Assembly (NCBI GenBank): GCA_913057785.1
Contig: CAJXPD010000089.1
Span: forward strand, 1-36,119
Length of the DNA: 36,119 nt
Origin: an uncultured Lewinella sp.
GTDB lineage: Bacteria; Bacteroidota; Bacteroidia; Chitinophagales; Saprospiraceae
Direction of reading: 5' to 3'
Below, one piece after another: positions 14,748 to 24,800 of this stretch (positions are counted from its first letter, which is position 1; each line of letters opens with the position of its first letter). Under the pieces are notes generated by a model. That model made no database searches and was not told where the DNA came from. It worked only from the letters and a program-made list of their open reading frames with translations. The position numbers and the translations under genes were made by a program.

Positions 14748-16166
14748 ATGATAATCGAGCAAATATATACCGGTTGTTTAGCACAAGGGGCTTACTACAT
14801 TGAGAGTGAAGGAGAAGCCGCTATCATTGACCCATTACGGGAGACAGAACCATACATCAAACGAGCAGAGACAGCAGGAGCTCAAATTAAGTACATCCTA
14901 GAGACTCATTTTCATGCTGATTTTGTGTCAGGACATATCGATCTAGCCGAAAAAACAGGAGCAAAGATCATTTACGGGCCAAAGGCTGAAACGACCTACG
15001 AAAAATACACCGCTAAGGATGGTGAAGCATTCCAACTAGGGGCTGTGCGAATTCAAGTTTTGCATACTCCTGGACATACACCGGAGAGTACCACTTTTCT
15101 ACTATTTGATGAGGAAGGAAAGGAACACGCCATCTTTACAGGTGACACCTTGTTTATCGGTGATGTGGGCCGACCAGACCTGGCTCAGAAGCAAGGGAGT
15201 ATCACCAAAGAAGATCTTGCTGGCTGGCTATATGATAGTCTAAGAACGAAGATCATGACCTTGCCAGACGAGGTTTTGGTTTATCCAGCACATGGAGCAG
15301 GCTCAGCTTGTGGAAAAAACATGTCAAAGGATACCTGGGATACACTCGGACATCAGAAGGAGACCAATTATGCTTTACGTGCAGATATGACCAGAGCTGA
15401 GTTTATTCAGGAAGTGACGGAGGGCCTTTTACCTCCTCCGCAATACTTTGCCAAGAATGCGCAATTGAATAAGCGAGGTTATGAAAGCATAGACCAAGTG
15501 ATGAAAAGAGGAGCTGTTGCGCTAAGCCCAAGAGCTTTTGAGGCAGCAGCGAATGAAAATGATGCCTTAGTGTTGGATGTTCGAGATAAGACGGAATTTG
15601 TGAAGGGGTTTATTCCTAATTCGATCTTTATCGGCTTGGATGGGAGTTTCGCGCCTTGGGTAGGAGCATTGATCAAAGACCTGATGCAGCCCATTCTAAT
15701 CGTAGCTCCAGAGGGAAGAGAAGAAGAGACGATCAAAAGACTAGCTAGAGTGGGCTATGATAACGCAATCGGCTATCTCGAAGGAGGCTTCGAGGCCTGG
15801 AAGGCTTCTGAGGCAGAATATGACGTAATTGAGACCATCGATCTTAATACTTTAGCAACTGCCCATGAGCAGAACCCGGATATCAATGTCATGGATGTGC
15901 GAAAGCCATCCGAATGGTCCGCCGAACGTATTAAGGATTCGCTAAATATTCCTTTGGATTTCATCAATGATAAGATGAGCGAAATTTCTAAGGATGAAAA
16001 ATATTATATGCACTGTCGCAGTGGTTATCGATCAACGGTAGCGGCATCTATCCTCAAAGCTAGAGGTTTTGAGCAATTGGTAAACGTACATGGAGCCGTA
16101 GCACAAATGGAAGCTGCCGGCCTTCCCATGACAAACTATGTATGCCCTTCTACTGGAGCAGCATAA
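14748..16166 (+). CDS. CstB-like persulfide dioxygenase fused to two rhodanese domains
   Basis: This 472-residue protein has three domains. The first is an ETHE1-type metallo-beta-lactamase-fold persulfide dioxygenase (1 to about 240) with THFHADFVSGH (His54, His56, Asp58, His63), LHTPGH (His110) and GDTLFIGDVGRPDL (Asp133), which fits a mononuclear iron site. A degenerate rhodanese domain (about 270-365) has LIVAPEGREE where the active cysteine would be. A full rhodanese domain (about 375-465) has HCRSGYRS with Cys423. This is the layout of staphylococcal CstB, which converts persulfides to sulfite/thiosulfate. ATG 14748 gives the family start MIIEQIYTGCLAQG. The frame extends to 14703, but that would run into the promoter. 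It is followed by a SulP permease and a rhodanese, and preceded by a Crp-type box. Confidence 0.92.
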   Translation: MIIEQIYTGCLAQGAYYIESEGEAAIIDPLRETEPYIKRAETAGAQIKYILETHFHADFVSGHIDLAEKTGAKIIYGPKAETTYEKYTAKDGEAFQLGAVRIQVLHTPGHTPESTTFLLFDEEGKEHAIFTGDTLFIGDVGRPDLAQKQGSITKEDLAGWLYDSLRTKIMTLPDEVLVYPAHGAGSACGKNMSKDTWDTLGHQKETNYALRADMTRAEFIQEVTEGLLPPPQYFAKNAQLNKRGYESIDQVMKRGAVALSPRAFEAAANENDALVLDVRDKTEFVKGFIPNSIFIGLDGSFAPWVGALIKDLMQPILIVAPEGREEETIKRLARVGYDNAIGYLEGGFEAWKASEAEYDVIETIDLNTLATAHEQNPDINVMDVRKPSEWSAERIKDSLNIPLDFINDKMSEISKDEKYYMHCRSGYRSTVAASILKARGFEQLVNVHGAVAQMEAAGLPMTNYVCPSTGAA

Positions 16167-16191
16167 GGCCATTTATTGACAGACTAAGGCG

Positions 16192-16270
16192 ATGGACTGA
16201 GGATGGAAAGCGAATCTCTTTTCTTATCTTGGCCGTATAAAAAATGAGTAAAAACAGCCCCTCAGTCCAT
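16192..16270 (+). repeat. 11-bp inverted repeat ending on the SulP start codon
   Basis: ATGGACTGAGG (16192-16202) and CCTCAGTCCAT (16260-16270) are exact reverse complements 57 nt apart. The right arm includes the first two bases of the SulP start codon (16269-16271). In the mRNA they could pair and mask translation initiation. An 11-bp match at this distance can arise by chance in a window this long. Confidence 0.4.
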
Positions 16271-18008
16271 GCAATGGAGTAGATGGTTTCCCATATTAGA
16301 ATCCTTAGATCAATATACAAGAGTTGATTTTGGGAAAGACCTTTCTGCCGGTCTTACGGTAGGGGTAATGCTAATTCCACAAGGCATGGCCTACGCCATG
16401 TTGACCGGCATGCCACCGATCTATGGTCTCTATGGCGGTTTCATTCCCTTATTCTTATATGCTATTTTTGGATCCTCGAGGCAGATGTCCATCGGACCAG
16501 TGGCGATTTCTTCCTTGTTGGTCCTGGCAGGGATTAGCCAACTAGAGGAGCCTGGCAGTGCTGCCTTTATAGAGCTTGTCATCTTGACGGGACTGCTTGT
16601 AGGGATTGCGCAGTTGTTGCTGAGCATGTTGCGGATGGGTTTTTTGGTCAATTTTCTTTCTCATCCGGTCTTGGTAGGATTCACTTCTGCTGCCGCAGTC
16701 ATTATTGGGATTAGTCAGCTTAAAGATCTTCTGGGAATTCCTATTCCAAGGTTCGCTCATTCCTACCAAACCCTATTTTATGCCGCAGAGCATATTGGCC
16801 AAACTCATTTGCTGTCGGTGGTTTTCTGTCTAGGGGCTTTAGTTGCCATTTTAGGATTAAAATCCATTCATCGGGCAATTCCAGGGCCACTTATCGTGAC
16901 GATAATCGGGACTTTACTGGCCTGGGGATTTCAACTAGAAGGACAAGGTTTGGCCTTGGTTCGAGAAGTGCCAGAGGGACTGCCCGCTTTTGAGATCCCG
17001 GTTTTGGCTTGGGATAAGATTGTAGCTGTCATGCCGACGGTCTTTACGGTGACTGTAATTTGTGTGGTAGAAAGTATAGGCATAGCGAAGGTCCTGGAGG
17101 CAAAACATCAAAACTATGTAGTTCGACCGGATCAGGAGCTTTTGGCTTTAGGTGTGTCCAAGCTGGTGGGGGCTTTTTTCCAGTCCTTAGTTACCTCAGG
17201 TAGTTTTAGCCGTTCGGCGGTAAATGATGAATCTGGGGCAAAGTCAGGAGTAGCTTCTATCGTTGCAGCTTCCTTGGTAGGACTAACTTTGTTGTTCCTG
17301 ACGGACCTAGTATACTTCCTACCTAAAGCGGTACTAGCAGCCATTATTCTATTGGCTATCAAGAGCTTGTTTGACTTAAAAGAAGCGGTGCACTTGTGGC
17401 ATACCCATCGACGAGATTTTTGGATGATGTTGGTGACCTTTTTGGTGACGCTCGTTTTTGGAATAGGAGAGGGAGTGGTAGCTGGCGTTACCTTGTCTCT
17501 GATGACGGTGCTTTACCGCAGTTCACGCCCACATTTGGCGGTTCTTGGAAAGCTACCAGGTACACAGTATTACCGAAATATTAAGCGATTTCAAGAGGCG
17601 GAACAATCTGACGAAATATTAATTCTCCGATTTGATGATCAACTTTATTTCGGTAATGCGAGTTATTTTAAGGAGAATATCAAACGTTTGGTTGGTGAGA
17701 AAGGACCAAACTTACAGTTGTTGATCATGGATTCTAGCTCCATGCACGATATTGATAGTACCGGTATTCATGCATTGGAGGAAATTCATAAATATCTGGA
17801 AGAGAGAAATGTTCGATTGAATTTATGTGGGGTTATTGGCCCCGTTCGAGATATGCTATACCGGGTGCAACTGATAGACCGCTTTGGCAAGGAGAACTTC
17901 TTTATGTATGTGCATAATGCCGAAGACGCTTACTACCATGGCACAAGTCAAGAAAATAAGCCGTGGAACCCTAGCGCTATCCAGACCAATATCAGGAACC
18001 GTCAATAG
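16269..18008 (+). CDS. SulP-family anion permease with STAS domain
   Basis: This 579-residue inner-membrane transporter has the SulP signature DLSAGLTVGVMLIPQGMAYA and PPIYGLYGGFIPLFLYAIFGSSRQMSIGP. About a dozen hydrophobic segments follow up to about residue 430. A cytoplasmic STAS domain begins near residue 455 (ILILRFDDQLYFGNASYF; DSSSMHDIDSTGIHALEEI). SulP proteins carry sulfate, bicarbonate or other anions, and the substrate cannot be read directly. Its place 102 bp after the persulfide dioxygenase/rhodanese gene and before a rhodanese suggests transport of sulfate or sulfite, the oxidation products (inference). Length is usual for the family. The start codon lies within an 11-bp inverted repeat. 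Confidence 0.92.
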   Translation: MQWSRWFPILESLDQYTRVDFGKDLSAGLTVGVMLIPQGMAYAMLTGMPPIYGLYGGFIPLFLYAIFGSSRQMSIGPVAISSLLVLAGISQLEEPGSAAFIELVILTGLLVGIAQLLLSMLRMGFLVNFLSHPVLVGFTSAAAVIIGISQLKDLLGIPIPRFAHSYQTLFYAAEHIGQTHLLSVVFCLGALVAILGLKSIHRAIPGPLIVTIIGTLLAWGFQLEGQGLALVREVPEGLPAFEIPVLAWDKIVAVMPTVFTVTVICVVESIGIAKVLEAKHQNYVVRPDQELLALGVSKLVGAFFQSLVTSGSFSRSAVNDESGAKSGVASIVAASLVGLTLLFLTDLVYFLPKAVLAAIILLAIKSLFDLKEAVHLWHTHRRDFWMMLVTFLVTLVFGIGEGVVAGVTLSLMTVLYRSSRPHLAVLGKLPGTQYYRNIKRFQEAEQSDEILILRFDDQLYFGNASYFKENIKRLVGEKGPNLQLLIMDSSSMHDIDSTGIHALEEIHKYLEERNVRLNLCGVIGPVRDMLYRVQLIDRFGKENFFMYVHNAEDAYYHGTSQENKPWNPSAIQTNIRNRQ

Positions 18009-18089
18009 TATAACTTGAGGAATTGAGTCGTTTGAAATGAACAAGCAGAATTGCTTGAAATCTCTTATTTTTGTTCCGTAATCAAAATG

Positions 18090-18110
18090 CTTGCGATCAA
18101 TCGCATCAAG
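18090..18110. promoter_or_regulatory. Palindromic element upstream of the rhodanese gene
   Basis: TGCGAT-CA-ATCGCA lies inside a 21-bp element flanked by CTTG and CAAG, 36 bp before the rhodanese ATG. The other strand reads TTGATgcgaTTGAT, two Fnr-like half sites in direct orientation. It is not spaced like the boxes at 14680 and 30550, so binding by the same regulator is uncertain. Confidence 0.35.
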
Positions 18111-18145
18111 TAGATTACCCTAGAGATCTTTAATTAGAGCCAATA

Positions 18146-18514
18146 ATGGAAGATAAATCTTGTAAGACCCCCCGCTGGCGTATGTTCAAAGCACGCCTTA
18201 ACAACCTCAAACCCATTGAGGCACAACAGCTAATGGACGAATCTAGTGATTTGGTGCTGATCGATGTACGGACACCAAAGGAGTTTATAAATGGTCATTT
18301 TGATTCTGCGAGAAATATTGACTACTTCGGAGACGATTTTTATGAACAGATTGAAGCATTGGATCCTGAACAGAAATACCTCGTCTATTGCCGGAGTGGG
18401 CGTCGGAGCATTCGTGCATGTACCTTGATGATCAATGGTGGGATGGCCAAGGACAATGTCTACAACTTAGATGGTGGATGGCAAGCCTGGCACGAAATCT
18501 TTCAGCTGAACTAG
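18146..18514 (+). CDS. Single-domain rhodanese sulfurtransferase
   Basis: This 122-residue protein forms one rhodanese domain: LVLIDVRTPKEFINGHFDSA, the active-site loop YCRSGRRS (Cys82), and the C-terminal VYNLDGGWQAW. It carries sulfane sulfur as a persulfide on the loop cysteine and could pass it from or to the CstB-like protein encoded upstream. The N-terminal roughly 20 residues (MEDKSCKTPRWRMFKARLNN) are basic and not part of the fold. An internal Met at residue 13 is an alternative start. There is no export signal. It is the last gene of the sulfur block and is followed by a very strong terminator. A palindrome lies just upstream. Confidence 0.9.
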   Translation: MEDKSCKTPRWRMFKARLNNLKPIEAQQLMDESSDLVLIDVRTPKEFINGHFDSARNIDYFGDDFYEQIEALDPEQKYLVYCRSGRRSIRACTLMINGGMAKDNVYNLDGGWQAWHEIFQLN

Positions 18515-18533
18515 CGTCAGTATTCTTTGTAAG

Positions 18534-18579
18534 AAGTAGGAAAGCCCCTGAGCATCACTCAGGGGCTTTCCTACTTTTA
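18534..18579 (+). terminator. Very strong rho-independent terminator
   Basis: A 19-bp perfect stem (18534-18552 with 18558-18576) has a 5-nt loop and a GC-rich core (GCCCCTGAG / CTCAGGGGC). The stem starts with A-rich and ends with T-rich bases, so it works in both directions. It closes the sulfur block. Confidence 0.9.
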
Positions 18580-18711
18580 AACCTAATCTTATGTAATCTT
18601 ATGGAAGAGCAAAACAGGATTGACGACTAAACTGCGTGCTCATTTATTAGTGTATTGAATCCTCAAAATGTCCCATTGTTTAGGTGAAAATTAACCAAAT
18701 GGCCTTCATTA

Positions 18712-18739
18712 TTGTTAAGCTACAGAATACCATTAACAA
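18712..18739. promoter_or_regulatory. Inverted repeat upstream of pirin gene
   Basis: TTGTTAA (18712-18718) and TTAACAA (18733-18739) are exact reverse complements separated by 14 bp. They end 19 bp before the pirin ATG. The layout fits a dimeric regulator site, but 7-bp arms are short and chance is possible. Confidence 0.3.
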
Positions 18740-18758
18740 GTAGCCGAAGTAGATCAAT

Positions 18759-19787
18759 ATGAGTAACAACAAGATTCTTTCCATCCAACGCCTTGGATTT
18801 CCTTGGCAAACCAGTGATCCCTTTTTGTTTTGTGCTTATCACAAGGATGATTATCCAGCAGGAAATGATCATATGGGGCCGCAAGCTTCCCTGGCCGCCC
18901 GGCCCTTAGGGCAAGACTTTAACCCCCAATTTCCCTGGAGGATGTACCATGGAAGAACCGTCCCTGGTTTTCCTTCCCATCCCCACCGAGGTTTTGAAAC
19001 CGTTACAATTGCGGCAGAGGGGCTGGTTGATCATGCAGATTCCTTAGGGGCTGCAGGCCGTTTTGGGAATGGGGATGTGCAATGGATGACTGCTGGTAAA
19101 GGGGTACAGCATTCTGAGATGTTTCCCCTATTGAAGACTGATGAGGAAAATCCACTAGAGCTCTTTCAGATCTGGTTGAATCTTCCGAAAAAGGATAAAC
19201 TCGTTGACCCTCATTTCGCGATGCTTTGGCGGGATACGATCCCGGTTTATGAATATACTGATGATGCCGACGCGAAGACTAAGGTGACGGTTATTGCCGG
19301 CAAGATTAACGGCGTACAAGCGCCTGATCCCGCGCCCAATTCTTGGGCTGCTGATCCTGAGAATGAAGTAGCTATTTGGACCATAAACATGGAGCCTGGA
19401 GCCACTTGGACGATCCCTGCTACTTCCTCTGGTATTAATCGAACCTTGTACTTCTACCGTGGTGGAGAGCTGCAAATTGCTGGAACAGACATTCCTAATT
19501 CGACAGCCATTAAGGTAGATGCTGGACAAGATGTGAACTTGCAAAATGGAGCCGAAACAACCCATTTGCTCCTCCTGCAAGGAAAGCCCATCGGAGAACC
19601 TGTGGCGCAACATGGCCCATTTGTAATGAACACGGATCAAGAAATTTATGAGGCTATTCAGGATTTCCAGCGTACTGCATTTGGCGGATGGCCTTGGCCA
19701 AAGTCGGATCAAGTGCATGATCGGGCACGCGGTCGATTTGCCATTCATGCAGACGGCAGGGAAGAAGTGAAAGCGATTTCCAGCTAA
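18759..19787 (+). CDS. Pirin-family bicupin protein
   Basis: This 342-residue protein has the pirin N-terminal cupin with metal ligands in FPSHPHRGFETVTI (His74, His76) and TAGKGVQHSEMF (His118, Glu120). A second, C-terminal cupin lacks those ligands (NRTLYFYRGGELQIAGTDI). Pirins bind one iron, and some are quercetinases or redox-dependent regulators. The actual role here cannot be told. It is longer than the usual 230-290 residues, with extra sequence at both ends, as in other Bacteroidota members. It stands alone behind a strong terminator, with a 7-14-7 inverted repeat in front. The next gene starts 48 bp later on the same strand. Confidence 0.9.
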   Translation: MSNNKILSIQRLGFPWQTSDPFLFCAYHKDDYPAGNDHMGPQASLAARPLGQDFNPQFPWRMYHGRTVPGFPSHPHRGFETVTIAAEGLVDHADSLGAAGRFGNGDVQWMTAGKGVQHSEMFPLLKTDEENPLELFQIWLNLPKKDKLVDPHFAMLWRDTIPVYEYTDDADAKTKVTVIAGKINGVQAPDPAPNSWAADPENEVAIWTINMEPGATWTIPATSSGINRTLYFYRGGELQIAGTDIPNSTAIKVDAGQDVNLQNGAETTHLLLLQGKPIGEPVAQHGPFVMNTDQEIYEAIQDFQRTAFGGWPWPKSDQVHDRARGRFAIHADGREEVKAISS

Positions 19788-19834
19788 AGCCTTATCCCGG
19801 CAATTGATAAAAAATTGCGTTCTTTGCGGGTCTA

Positions 19835-20464
19835 ATGCAATTTTGCCAGGGTATGATTGATTTTCAGCACGAATTGGGTAGGATAGATATCTATCTTTTG
19901 GATCAATTAATGAAAGGGCGGTATCAGGCTTGCAAATGGATCTTGGATGTAGGCTGCGGAGCTGGCCGGAATAGTCATTTTTTTCTAAAGAATGGATACG
20001 AGGTCTATGGACTGGATCAAGATCCGGAGGCAATTACTAGTATCCGATTTCTAGCAGATGCCTTACAGCCAGGTTATCCTGCTGACAGATTTGTTTGTGC
20101 ATCAATACAAGAGATGCCTTTCGAGAAGGGTACTTTCGACTTGGTAATTTGCAATGCGGTACTCCATTTTTCCAGGGATCATGCTCATTTTGAAGGTATG
20201 CTTCGAGCCATCTGGCATGTGTTGGCTCCTGGAGGATTCTTTTTCTGCCGACTTTCTTCTACGATTGGAGTGGAAGCTTATGTTACCGCTTTGGGTAATG
20301 GCAGGTATGAACTTCCTAGTGGGACTCAGTGGTATTTGGTAGATCAAAAGACCTTGATAACCTATACCGAACAGCTGGGAGGGGAATGGATGGAACCTAT
20401 TAAAACCACCAATGTGCAAAACCAAAGGGCAATGACTACATGGTGCCTGCGAAAATCCATTTGA
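19835..20464 (+). CDS. Class I SAM-dependent methyltransferase
   Basis: This 209-residue protein has the methyltransferase motif I ILDVGCGAGRNSHFF (36-50), an acidic motif II (YGLDQDPEAI), motif III/IV (DLVICNAVLHF) and post-motif HVLAPGGFFFCRL. These are typical of the methyltransf_11/25 group. The substrate is unknown. Its stop (20462-20464) is followed one base later by the helicase ATG (20466), so the two are probably translated from one message, hinting at an RNA- or ribosome-related substrate (inference only). An in-frame ATG at 19853 (Met7) is an alternative start. There is no signal peptide or membrane segment. Confidence 0.87.
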   Translation: MQFCQGMIDFQHELGRIDIYLLDQLMKGRYQACKWILDVGCGAGRNSHFFLKNGYEVYGLDQDPEAITSIRFLADALQPGYPADRFVCASIQEMPFEKGTFDLVICNAVLHFSRDHAHFEGMLRAIWHVLAPGGFFFCRLSSTIGVEAYVTALGNGRYELPSGTQWYLVDQKTLITYTEQLGGEWMEPIKTTNVQNQRAMTTWCLRKSI

Positions 20465-20465
20465 C

Positions 20466-21821
20466 ATGAGCACTTTTGATGATTTAAATCTTAATAATGC
20501 GCTTCGTAATGCCCTACAAGACTTAGGGCTGTCAACGCCTACCCCGATTCAGGAAAAGGCCTTTTCTGTGGTGATGTCCGGTAGGGATATCGTAGGAATT
20601 GCTCAAACAGGAACGGGTAAAACCTTTGCCTATCTATTACCTACTTTGCGCATGTGGAAGTACAGCAAAGATCGTTTTCCCCATATTCTGGTTGTAGTAC
20701 CGACTAGAGAATTGGTGGTACAGGTGGTAGAAGCTGTAGAGCAATTGACAACCTACATGAATGTTGAAGTAGTAGGTGTTTATGGAGGAACCAATATCAA
20801 TACGCAGGTCAAACAGGTAGAACAAGGCTTAGATGTATTGGTGGCTACCCCAGGTCGACTGTTGGACTTAATATATAAGGGAGCCCTGAAAGTCAAGAAG
20901 ATCAAGAAATTGGTGATTGATGAGGTGGACGAAATGTTGAACTTAGGCTTTCGACATCAGCTGTTGAATCTATTTGACCTGCTACCCGACAAGCGGCAAA
21001 ATTTGCTGTTTTCAGCTACCTTAACGGATGAAGTGGAGGATTTGCTCGATACATTTTTCAACTTTCCAAAACGAATTGAAGCAACACCGGTAGGTACTCC
21101 GCTCGACAACATTAGTCAGACTGCTTATCACGTTCCGAATTTCAATACCAAAGTCAACCTTTTGCAGCGCTTACTAGATGAGCATGAGGAAATGGACAAA
21201 GTATTGGTGTTTTCAGCCACCAAGAAGTTGTCTGATGTACTTTTTGAAAGACTAGAAGAACGGTATCCGGGTAGAGTAGGGGTGATCCATTCCAATAAGG
21301 CACAGAACAATCGCTTCAATTCAGTGAACTCCTTTAAGGATGGAACTTATCGCACTTTAATAGCGACAGACCTGATTGCTCGCGGCTTGGATATTGCCGA
21401 GGTTTCGCACGTCATCAACTTTGATATCCCGGACGAGCCGGAGAGCTACATTCACCGGATTGGTCGGACGGGGCGGGCGGATGCCGAAGGGATTGCATTG
21501 TCTTTTATCACCGAAAAGGATACAGCCTCGATAGAGGGTATTCAGGCATTGATGAATTATGAAATTCCCTTACAAGATATCCCGGAAGACCTGGAGATTT
21601 CTGAAGAATTGATAGAGGCTGAGAAGCCGCAGGTTTTGATGAAAAACCTGGCTATCAATTTACCCGATCTGGAAAAATCCGGAGGGGCATTTCATGAGAA
21701 ACTAGATAAGAACAAGAAAGTCAATAAGAAAGTCCGTCATGCGGAAAAGATGAAAATCAAATATAAGAAACCCAAGACTCGAGGGCAGAAGCAAAAAAAG
21801 AAAAAGCGACGAAGAAAATAA
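20466..21821 (+). CDS. DEAD-box-type ATP-dependent RNA helicase with DEVD motif II
   Basis: This 451-residue RNA helicase carries all standard motifs: Q motif PTPIQ (25-29), Walker A AQTGTGKT (46-53), PTRELVVQ, GG (107-108), TPGR, motif II DEVD (152-155) in place of DEAD, SAT (183-185), ARGLDI and HRIGRTGRA. Ala to Val in motif II is conservative and keeps the Asp-Glu that bind magnesium and activate water. The C-terminus is a lysine/arginine-rich tail from about residue 410, a likely RNA-binding extension. It resembles the RhlE/CshA-like helicases that remodel rRNA or mRNA. It is translationally linked to the preceding methyltransferase and converges on the caspase gene with only a 27-bp gap. 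Confidence 0.93.
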   Translation: MSTFDDLNLNNALRNALQDLGLSTPTPIQEKAFSVVMSGRDIVGIAQTGTGKTFAYLLPTLRMWKYSKDRFPHILVVVPTRELVVQVVEAVEQLTTYMNVEVVGVYGGTNINTQVKQVEQGLDVLVATPGRLLDLIYKGALKVKKIKKLVIDEVDEMLNLGFRHQLLNLFDLLPDKRQNLLFSATLTDEVEDLLDTFFNFPKRIEATPVGTPLDNISQTAYHVPNFNTKVNLLQRLLDEHEEMDKVLVFSATKKLSDVLFERLEERYPGRVGVIHSNKAQNNRFNSVNSFKDGTYRTLIATDLIARGLDIAEVSHVINFDIPDEPESYIHRIGRTGRADAEGIALSFITEKDTASIEGIQALMNYEIPLQDIPEDLEISEELIEAEKPQVLMKNLAINLPDLEKSGGAFHEKLDKNKKVNKKVRHAEKMKIKYKKPKTRGQKQKKKKRRRK

Positions 21822-21848
21822 GCTGCTGCCCTCGATGCTGGTTCCTGA

Positions 21849-24800
21849 CTATTGGTTTTGATCTACCATATAAATTGGCGTATCCTTAGGCAGTAATTCT
21901 GTGGATTTATGAGAAGGATTCTGTCTTTGCCTTTTCACCGTTCTTACCAGATGTGGTACTCGTTTTCCTAGATAATTGCGAAGTTCCTCGATCGTGATAA
22001 TGCCGTCTCTTCCGCTCTTTCTACGATTGATCTCATCGAAAATGTCAGCATGAATCATCTCTCCATCGACTTGCACGGTCTTATCCTGGAAAGCCTCTAG
22101 GATGGCTTCAGTGAATGCCCCATTCTGCCATTGATCGTCTTCCCAAGAGAACTCGTGATCGCTGCAAGAGGCAATAATTTCCATTCCTGAAGTTTTTTCG
22201 ATCAAATCATTCATGAACTTACTCGCTGCCTCATCCGTGAAGTCCTTGCTACCTATAGCATTTCCACTGTGGCAAGCATCAATAAAGACCAATACCTTTC
22301 CCTTGATTTGATCCAATTCGTCCAGCACATCTCGCTGAAAATTTAATGAAGTTTGTTCCTCATATTCAGGGTCAAAATCAGACGGAATCAGAATATAGTC
22401 GCCTCTATCGCTTAGCACCTTCCCGTGGGTGGAAATAAAGAGAACTACTAGATCATTGTCCTTAATATTTGAACGTCTGAGATTGACGATCATCTTCTTG
22501 AGGTTGATCAGTGTAGTGTGATCGTCTTGGGTGAATTCCAAGACATCTACTTTTCGGAACCCTCTTCCTCTGTCATCTTTCAACTTCATAAACTCCTTGG
22601 CGATATCCTGCGCATCTTTGACAGTATACTTCAAATCTTCGTGGTCCACTCCAATAGAACGTACATATAAATTGGGATTACCTTTTGGGATATAGTTAAA
22701 GGTCATGGGGCGACTGGTGAATTGCAAGCCCTTGCCGTCATTGTATACGACTTCCACAATATTGCGACCAGCTTGCAAACGAATCTTATCTTTGAAAGTA
22801 TATCGATTGCGTCCCATATCTTTCCCTGGACCTTGTAAGGTTACCTCATCCATCTTCTGTCCCTCATCCACAAATTGGCCATTAATCTTGGTGGCAAAAT
22901 GACCCTTATTCAGTACGGATCCGGATAAAGCCATGAGTTTTATATTCGCATTTCTATCATTTACTTCTACGACTCTTGTCGTATAATCATTAGGGTCAGG
23001 AGAGGTCCAGAATATCTCATTTCCTGAGGGCATTTCACCAGGTACCGTAACGACCTCATGCTGTTGATTGTCTACGGCTAAGTGGAAGCCTTTCTTTAGG
23101 GGATTTAAGCTGCTGCCTTGAGCTTCCATGACGATGCTAAGGCGATTACCCTTGAATTGTTCGTCGTATCGGAAAGAGAACCTGAGCGTTTTTCTACCAT
23201 TGGGGCGAATACTCAGAATGGATTGCCTTTCAGATTCTAGCGATTCTACCCCAGCTGGAATAATGAAATCTACATCAAATGGGCCTGTATCTCGACCTCC
23301 TCGGTTTTCCACCTCAACCGTTAGCAAAATCTCTTGTCCTGCCTGTGGCTTTGTACCCGGTAGAAAGTTCGAATTGCTCACGATCAACTTCGCTGGATCA
23401 GGTTGGTTGGTTTGGATGTTTCCCACCACTCTGCTGGCGAAAATACCTTTAATCTGGAAGTGTATAGTGAACTCTAGCCGACCCGTACTACCCAGATCTT
23501 TTAAGGCAGCTATCGGAATATGTACATCTTTGGATTGACCGGGTAACAATGTCCCGATCTGAATATTGGTAAAATCTGTTTTTACTGCTCGAATATGATC
23601 ATTTTGAATATTAGCTGAGATCTGGTCTAGCGGTCCAGTGGTTTGATTCTTTACTTTCACCAAGAAGTAGCCTCTTTCTTTAGTTTCCAGAAACCCATTA
23701 GCATTGTTGTCGATAAAGCGGGGTTCGCTCAATCCAAGAGCATTCGAATAATTGGCATTGCGTTCGCGTTCTCTGGCGCTGTTAGTGAGTCTTCCCAATT
23801 GTCGGTAAGTGTAGCCGCCAATATGTGGAGTAGGAGTGAGCCGACGATCTTCCGCTTCATCTACACCCGCAAGTACCAGAAGGCCTCTTGCAGTCTCCGT
23901 CAAAGAAGTGGCTCTTTCATTACCTCTGGTCGGTATAATAGGGGTACTGGTCGCATCTAATTCATTTCCTTTGTCATCAATAATCAGTAACTGCAGTTGT
24001 GTGGTTGGGGCACTTGCTAAATGCCCTTTTCCTTGCCCTACTACGGCATAGCCACCGTGTTGCAAAGCTATAATCGACTGGGCAGCATCTTCCTTGGTAC
24101 TACCGTAGGTTCTTTCCCATTGTAATCGGAAGTTTCGATCCACCTTCAGTACCCACATATCTGCAAGTCCTGCACCCTTGGAAGTGGTGACACCTGTAAT
24201 AGCGTATCCGCCATCCGGTGCCTGGGTTATATCTTGAATATCTTGATACCCTTTGTCTCCAAAATATTTAGGCTCACCACCTTGTTTATTACCTGCAGCA
24301 TCTACTTTTAAAACCCATGCGTCTTCAATCTGACCTGCTTTGAATTGCTCCGTATTACCTAAGAGGACAAAACCTCCTTCATGGGCAGGAATGATGGTAT
24401 TCACAAAACCCAAAGCCGCATCATTTTCGATTCTTCCAATGGTTTTATCTGCTTCAATTCGTACCATCCATAGGGCATTGAATTTATTTTTCTCTCTTTG
24501 AAATCCAGTTGCTAATACATTGCCTTTTGCATCGATGGCTACATCCAGTAAAACATCATCTCTTCCCTCCTTACTCCTGGGTTGATCTTCGAATACAATA
24601 CTCCCTTTTTGATCCACCTGCAAAACCCAACCATTTCTACCTTCACGCTTAGTAGTTTGGTAGCCTACGAGTGTATAGGTGCCATCGAAGTTTTGTATTA
24701 GACTGTGGAAACCCGCATCTTCAGTTTTGCCATAAGACTTACGAAGTTTTTCTTGACCTGTCTTTTCGTCAATAATCAATAGCAGGCCTTCGAATCTTCT

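Noticed and set aside
19155..20033. 292-residue minus-strand open frame
   Set aside because: It is antisense to the pirin and methyltransferase genes, with low-complexity basic composition and no domain.
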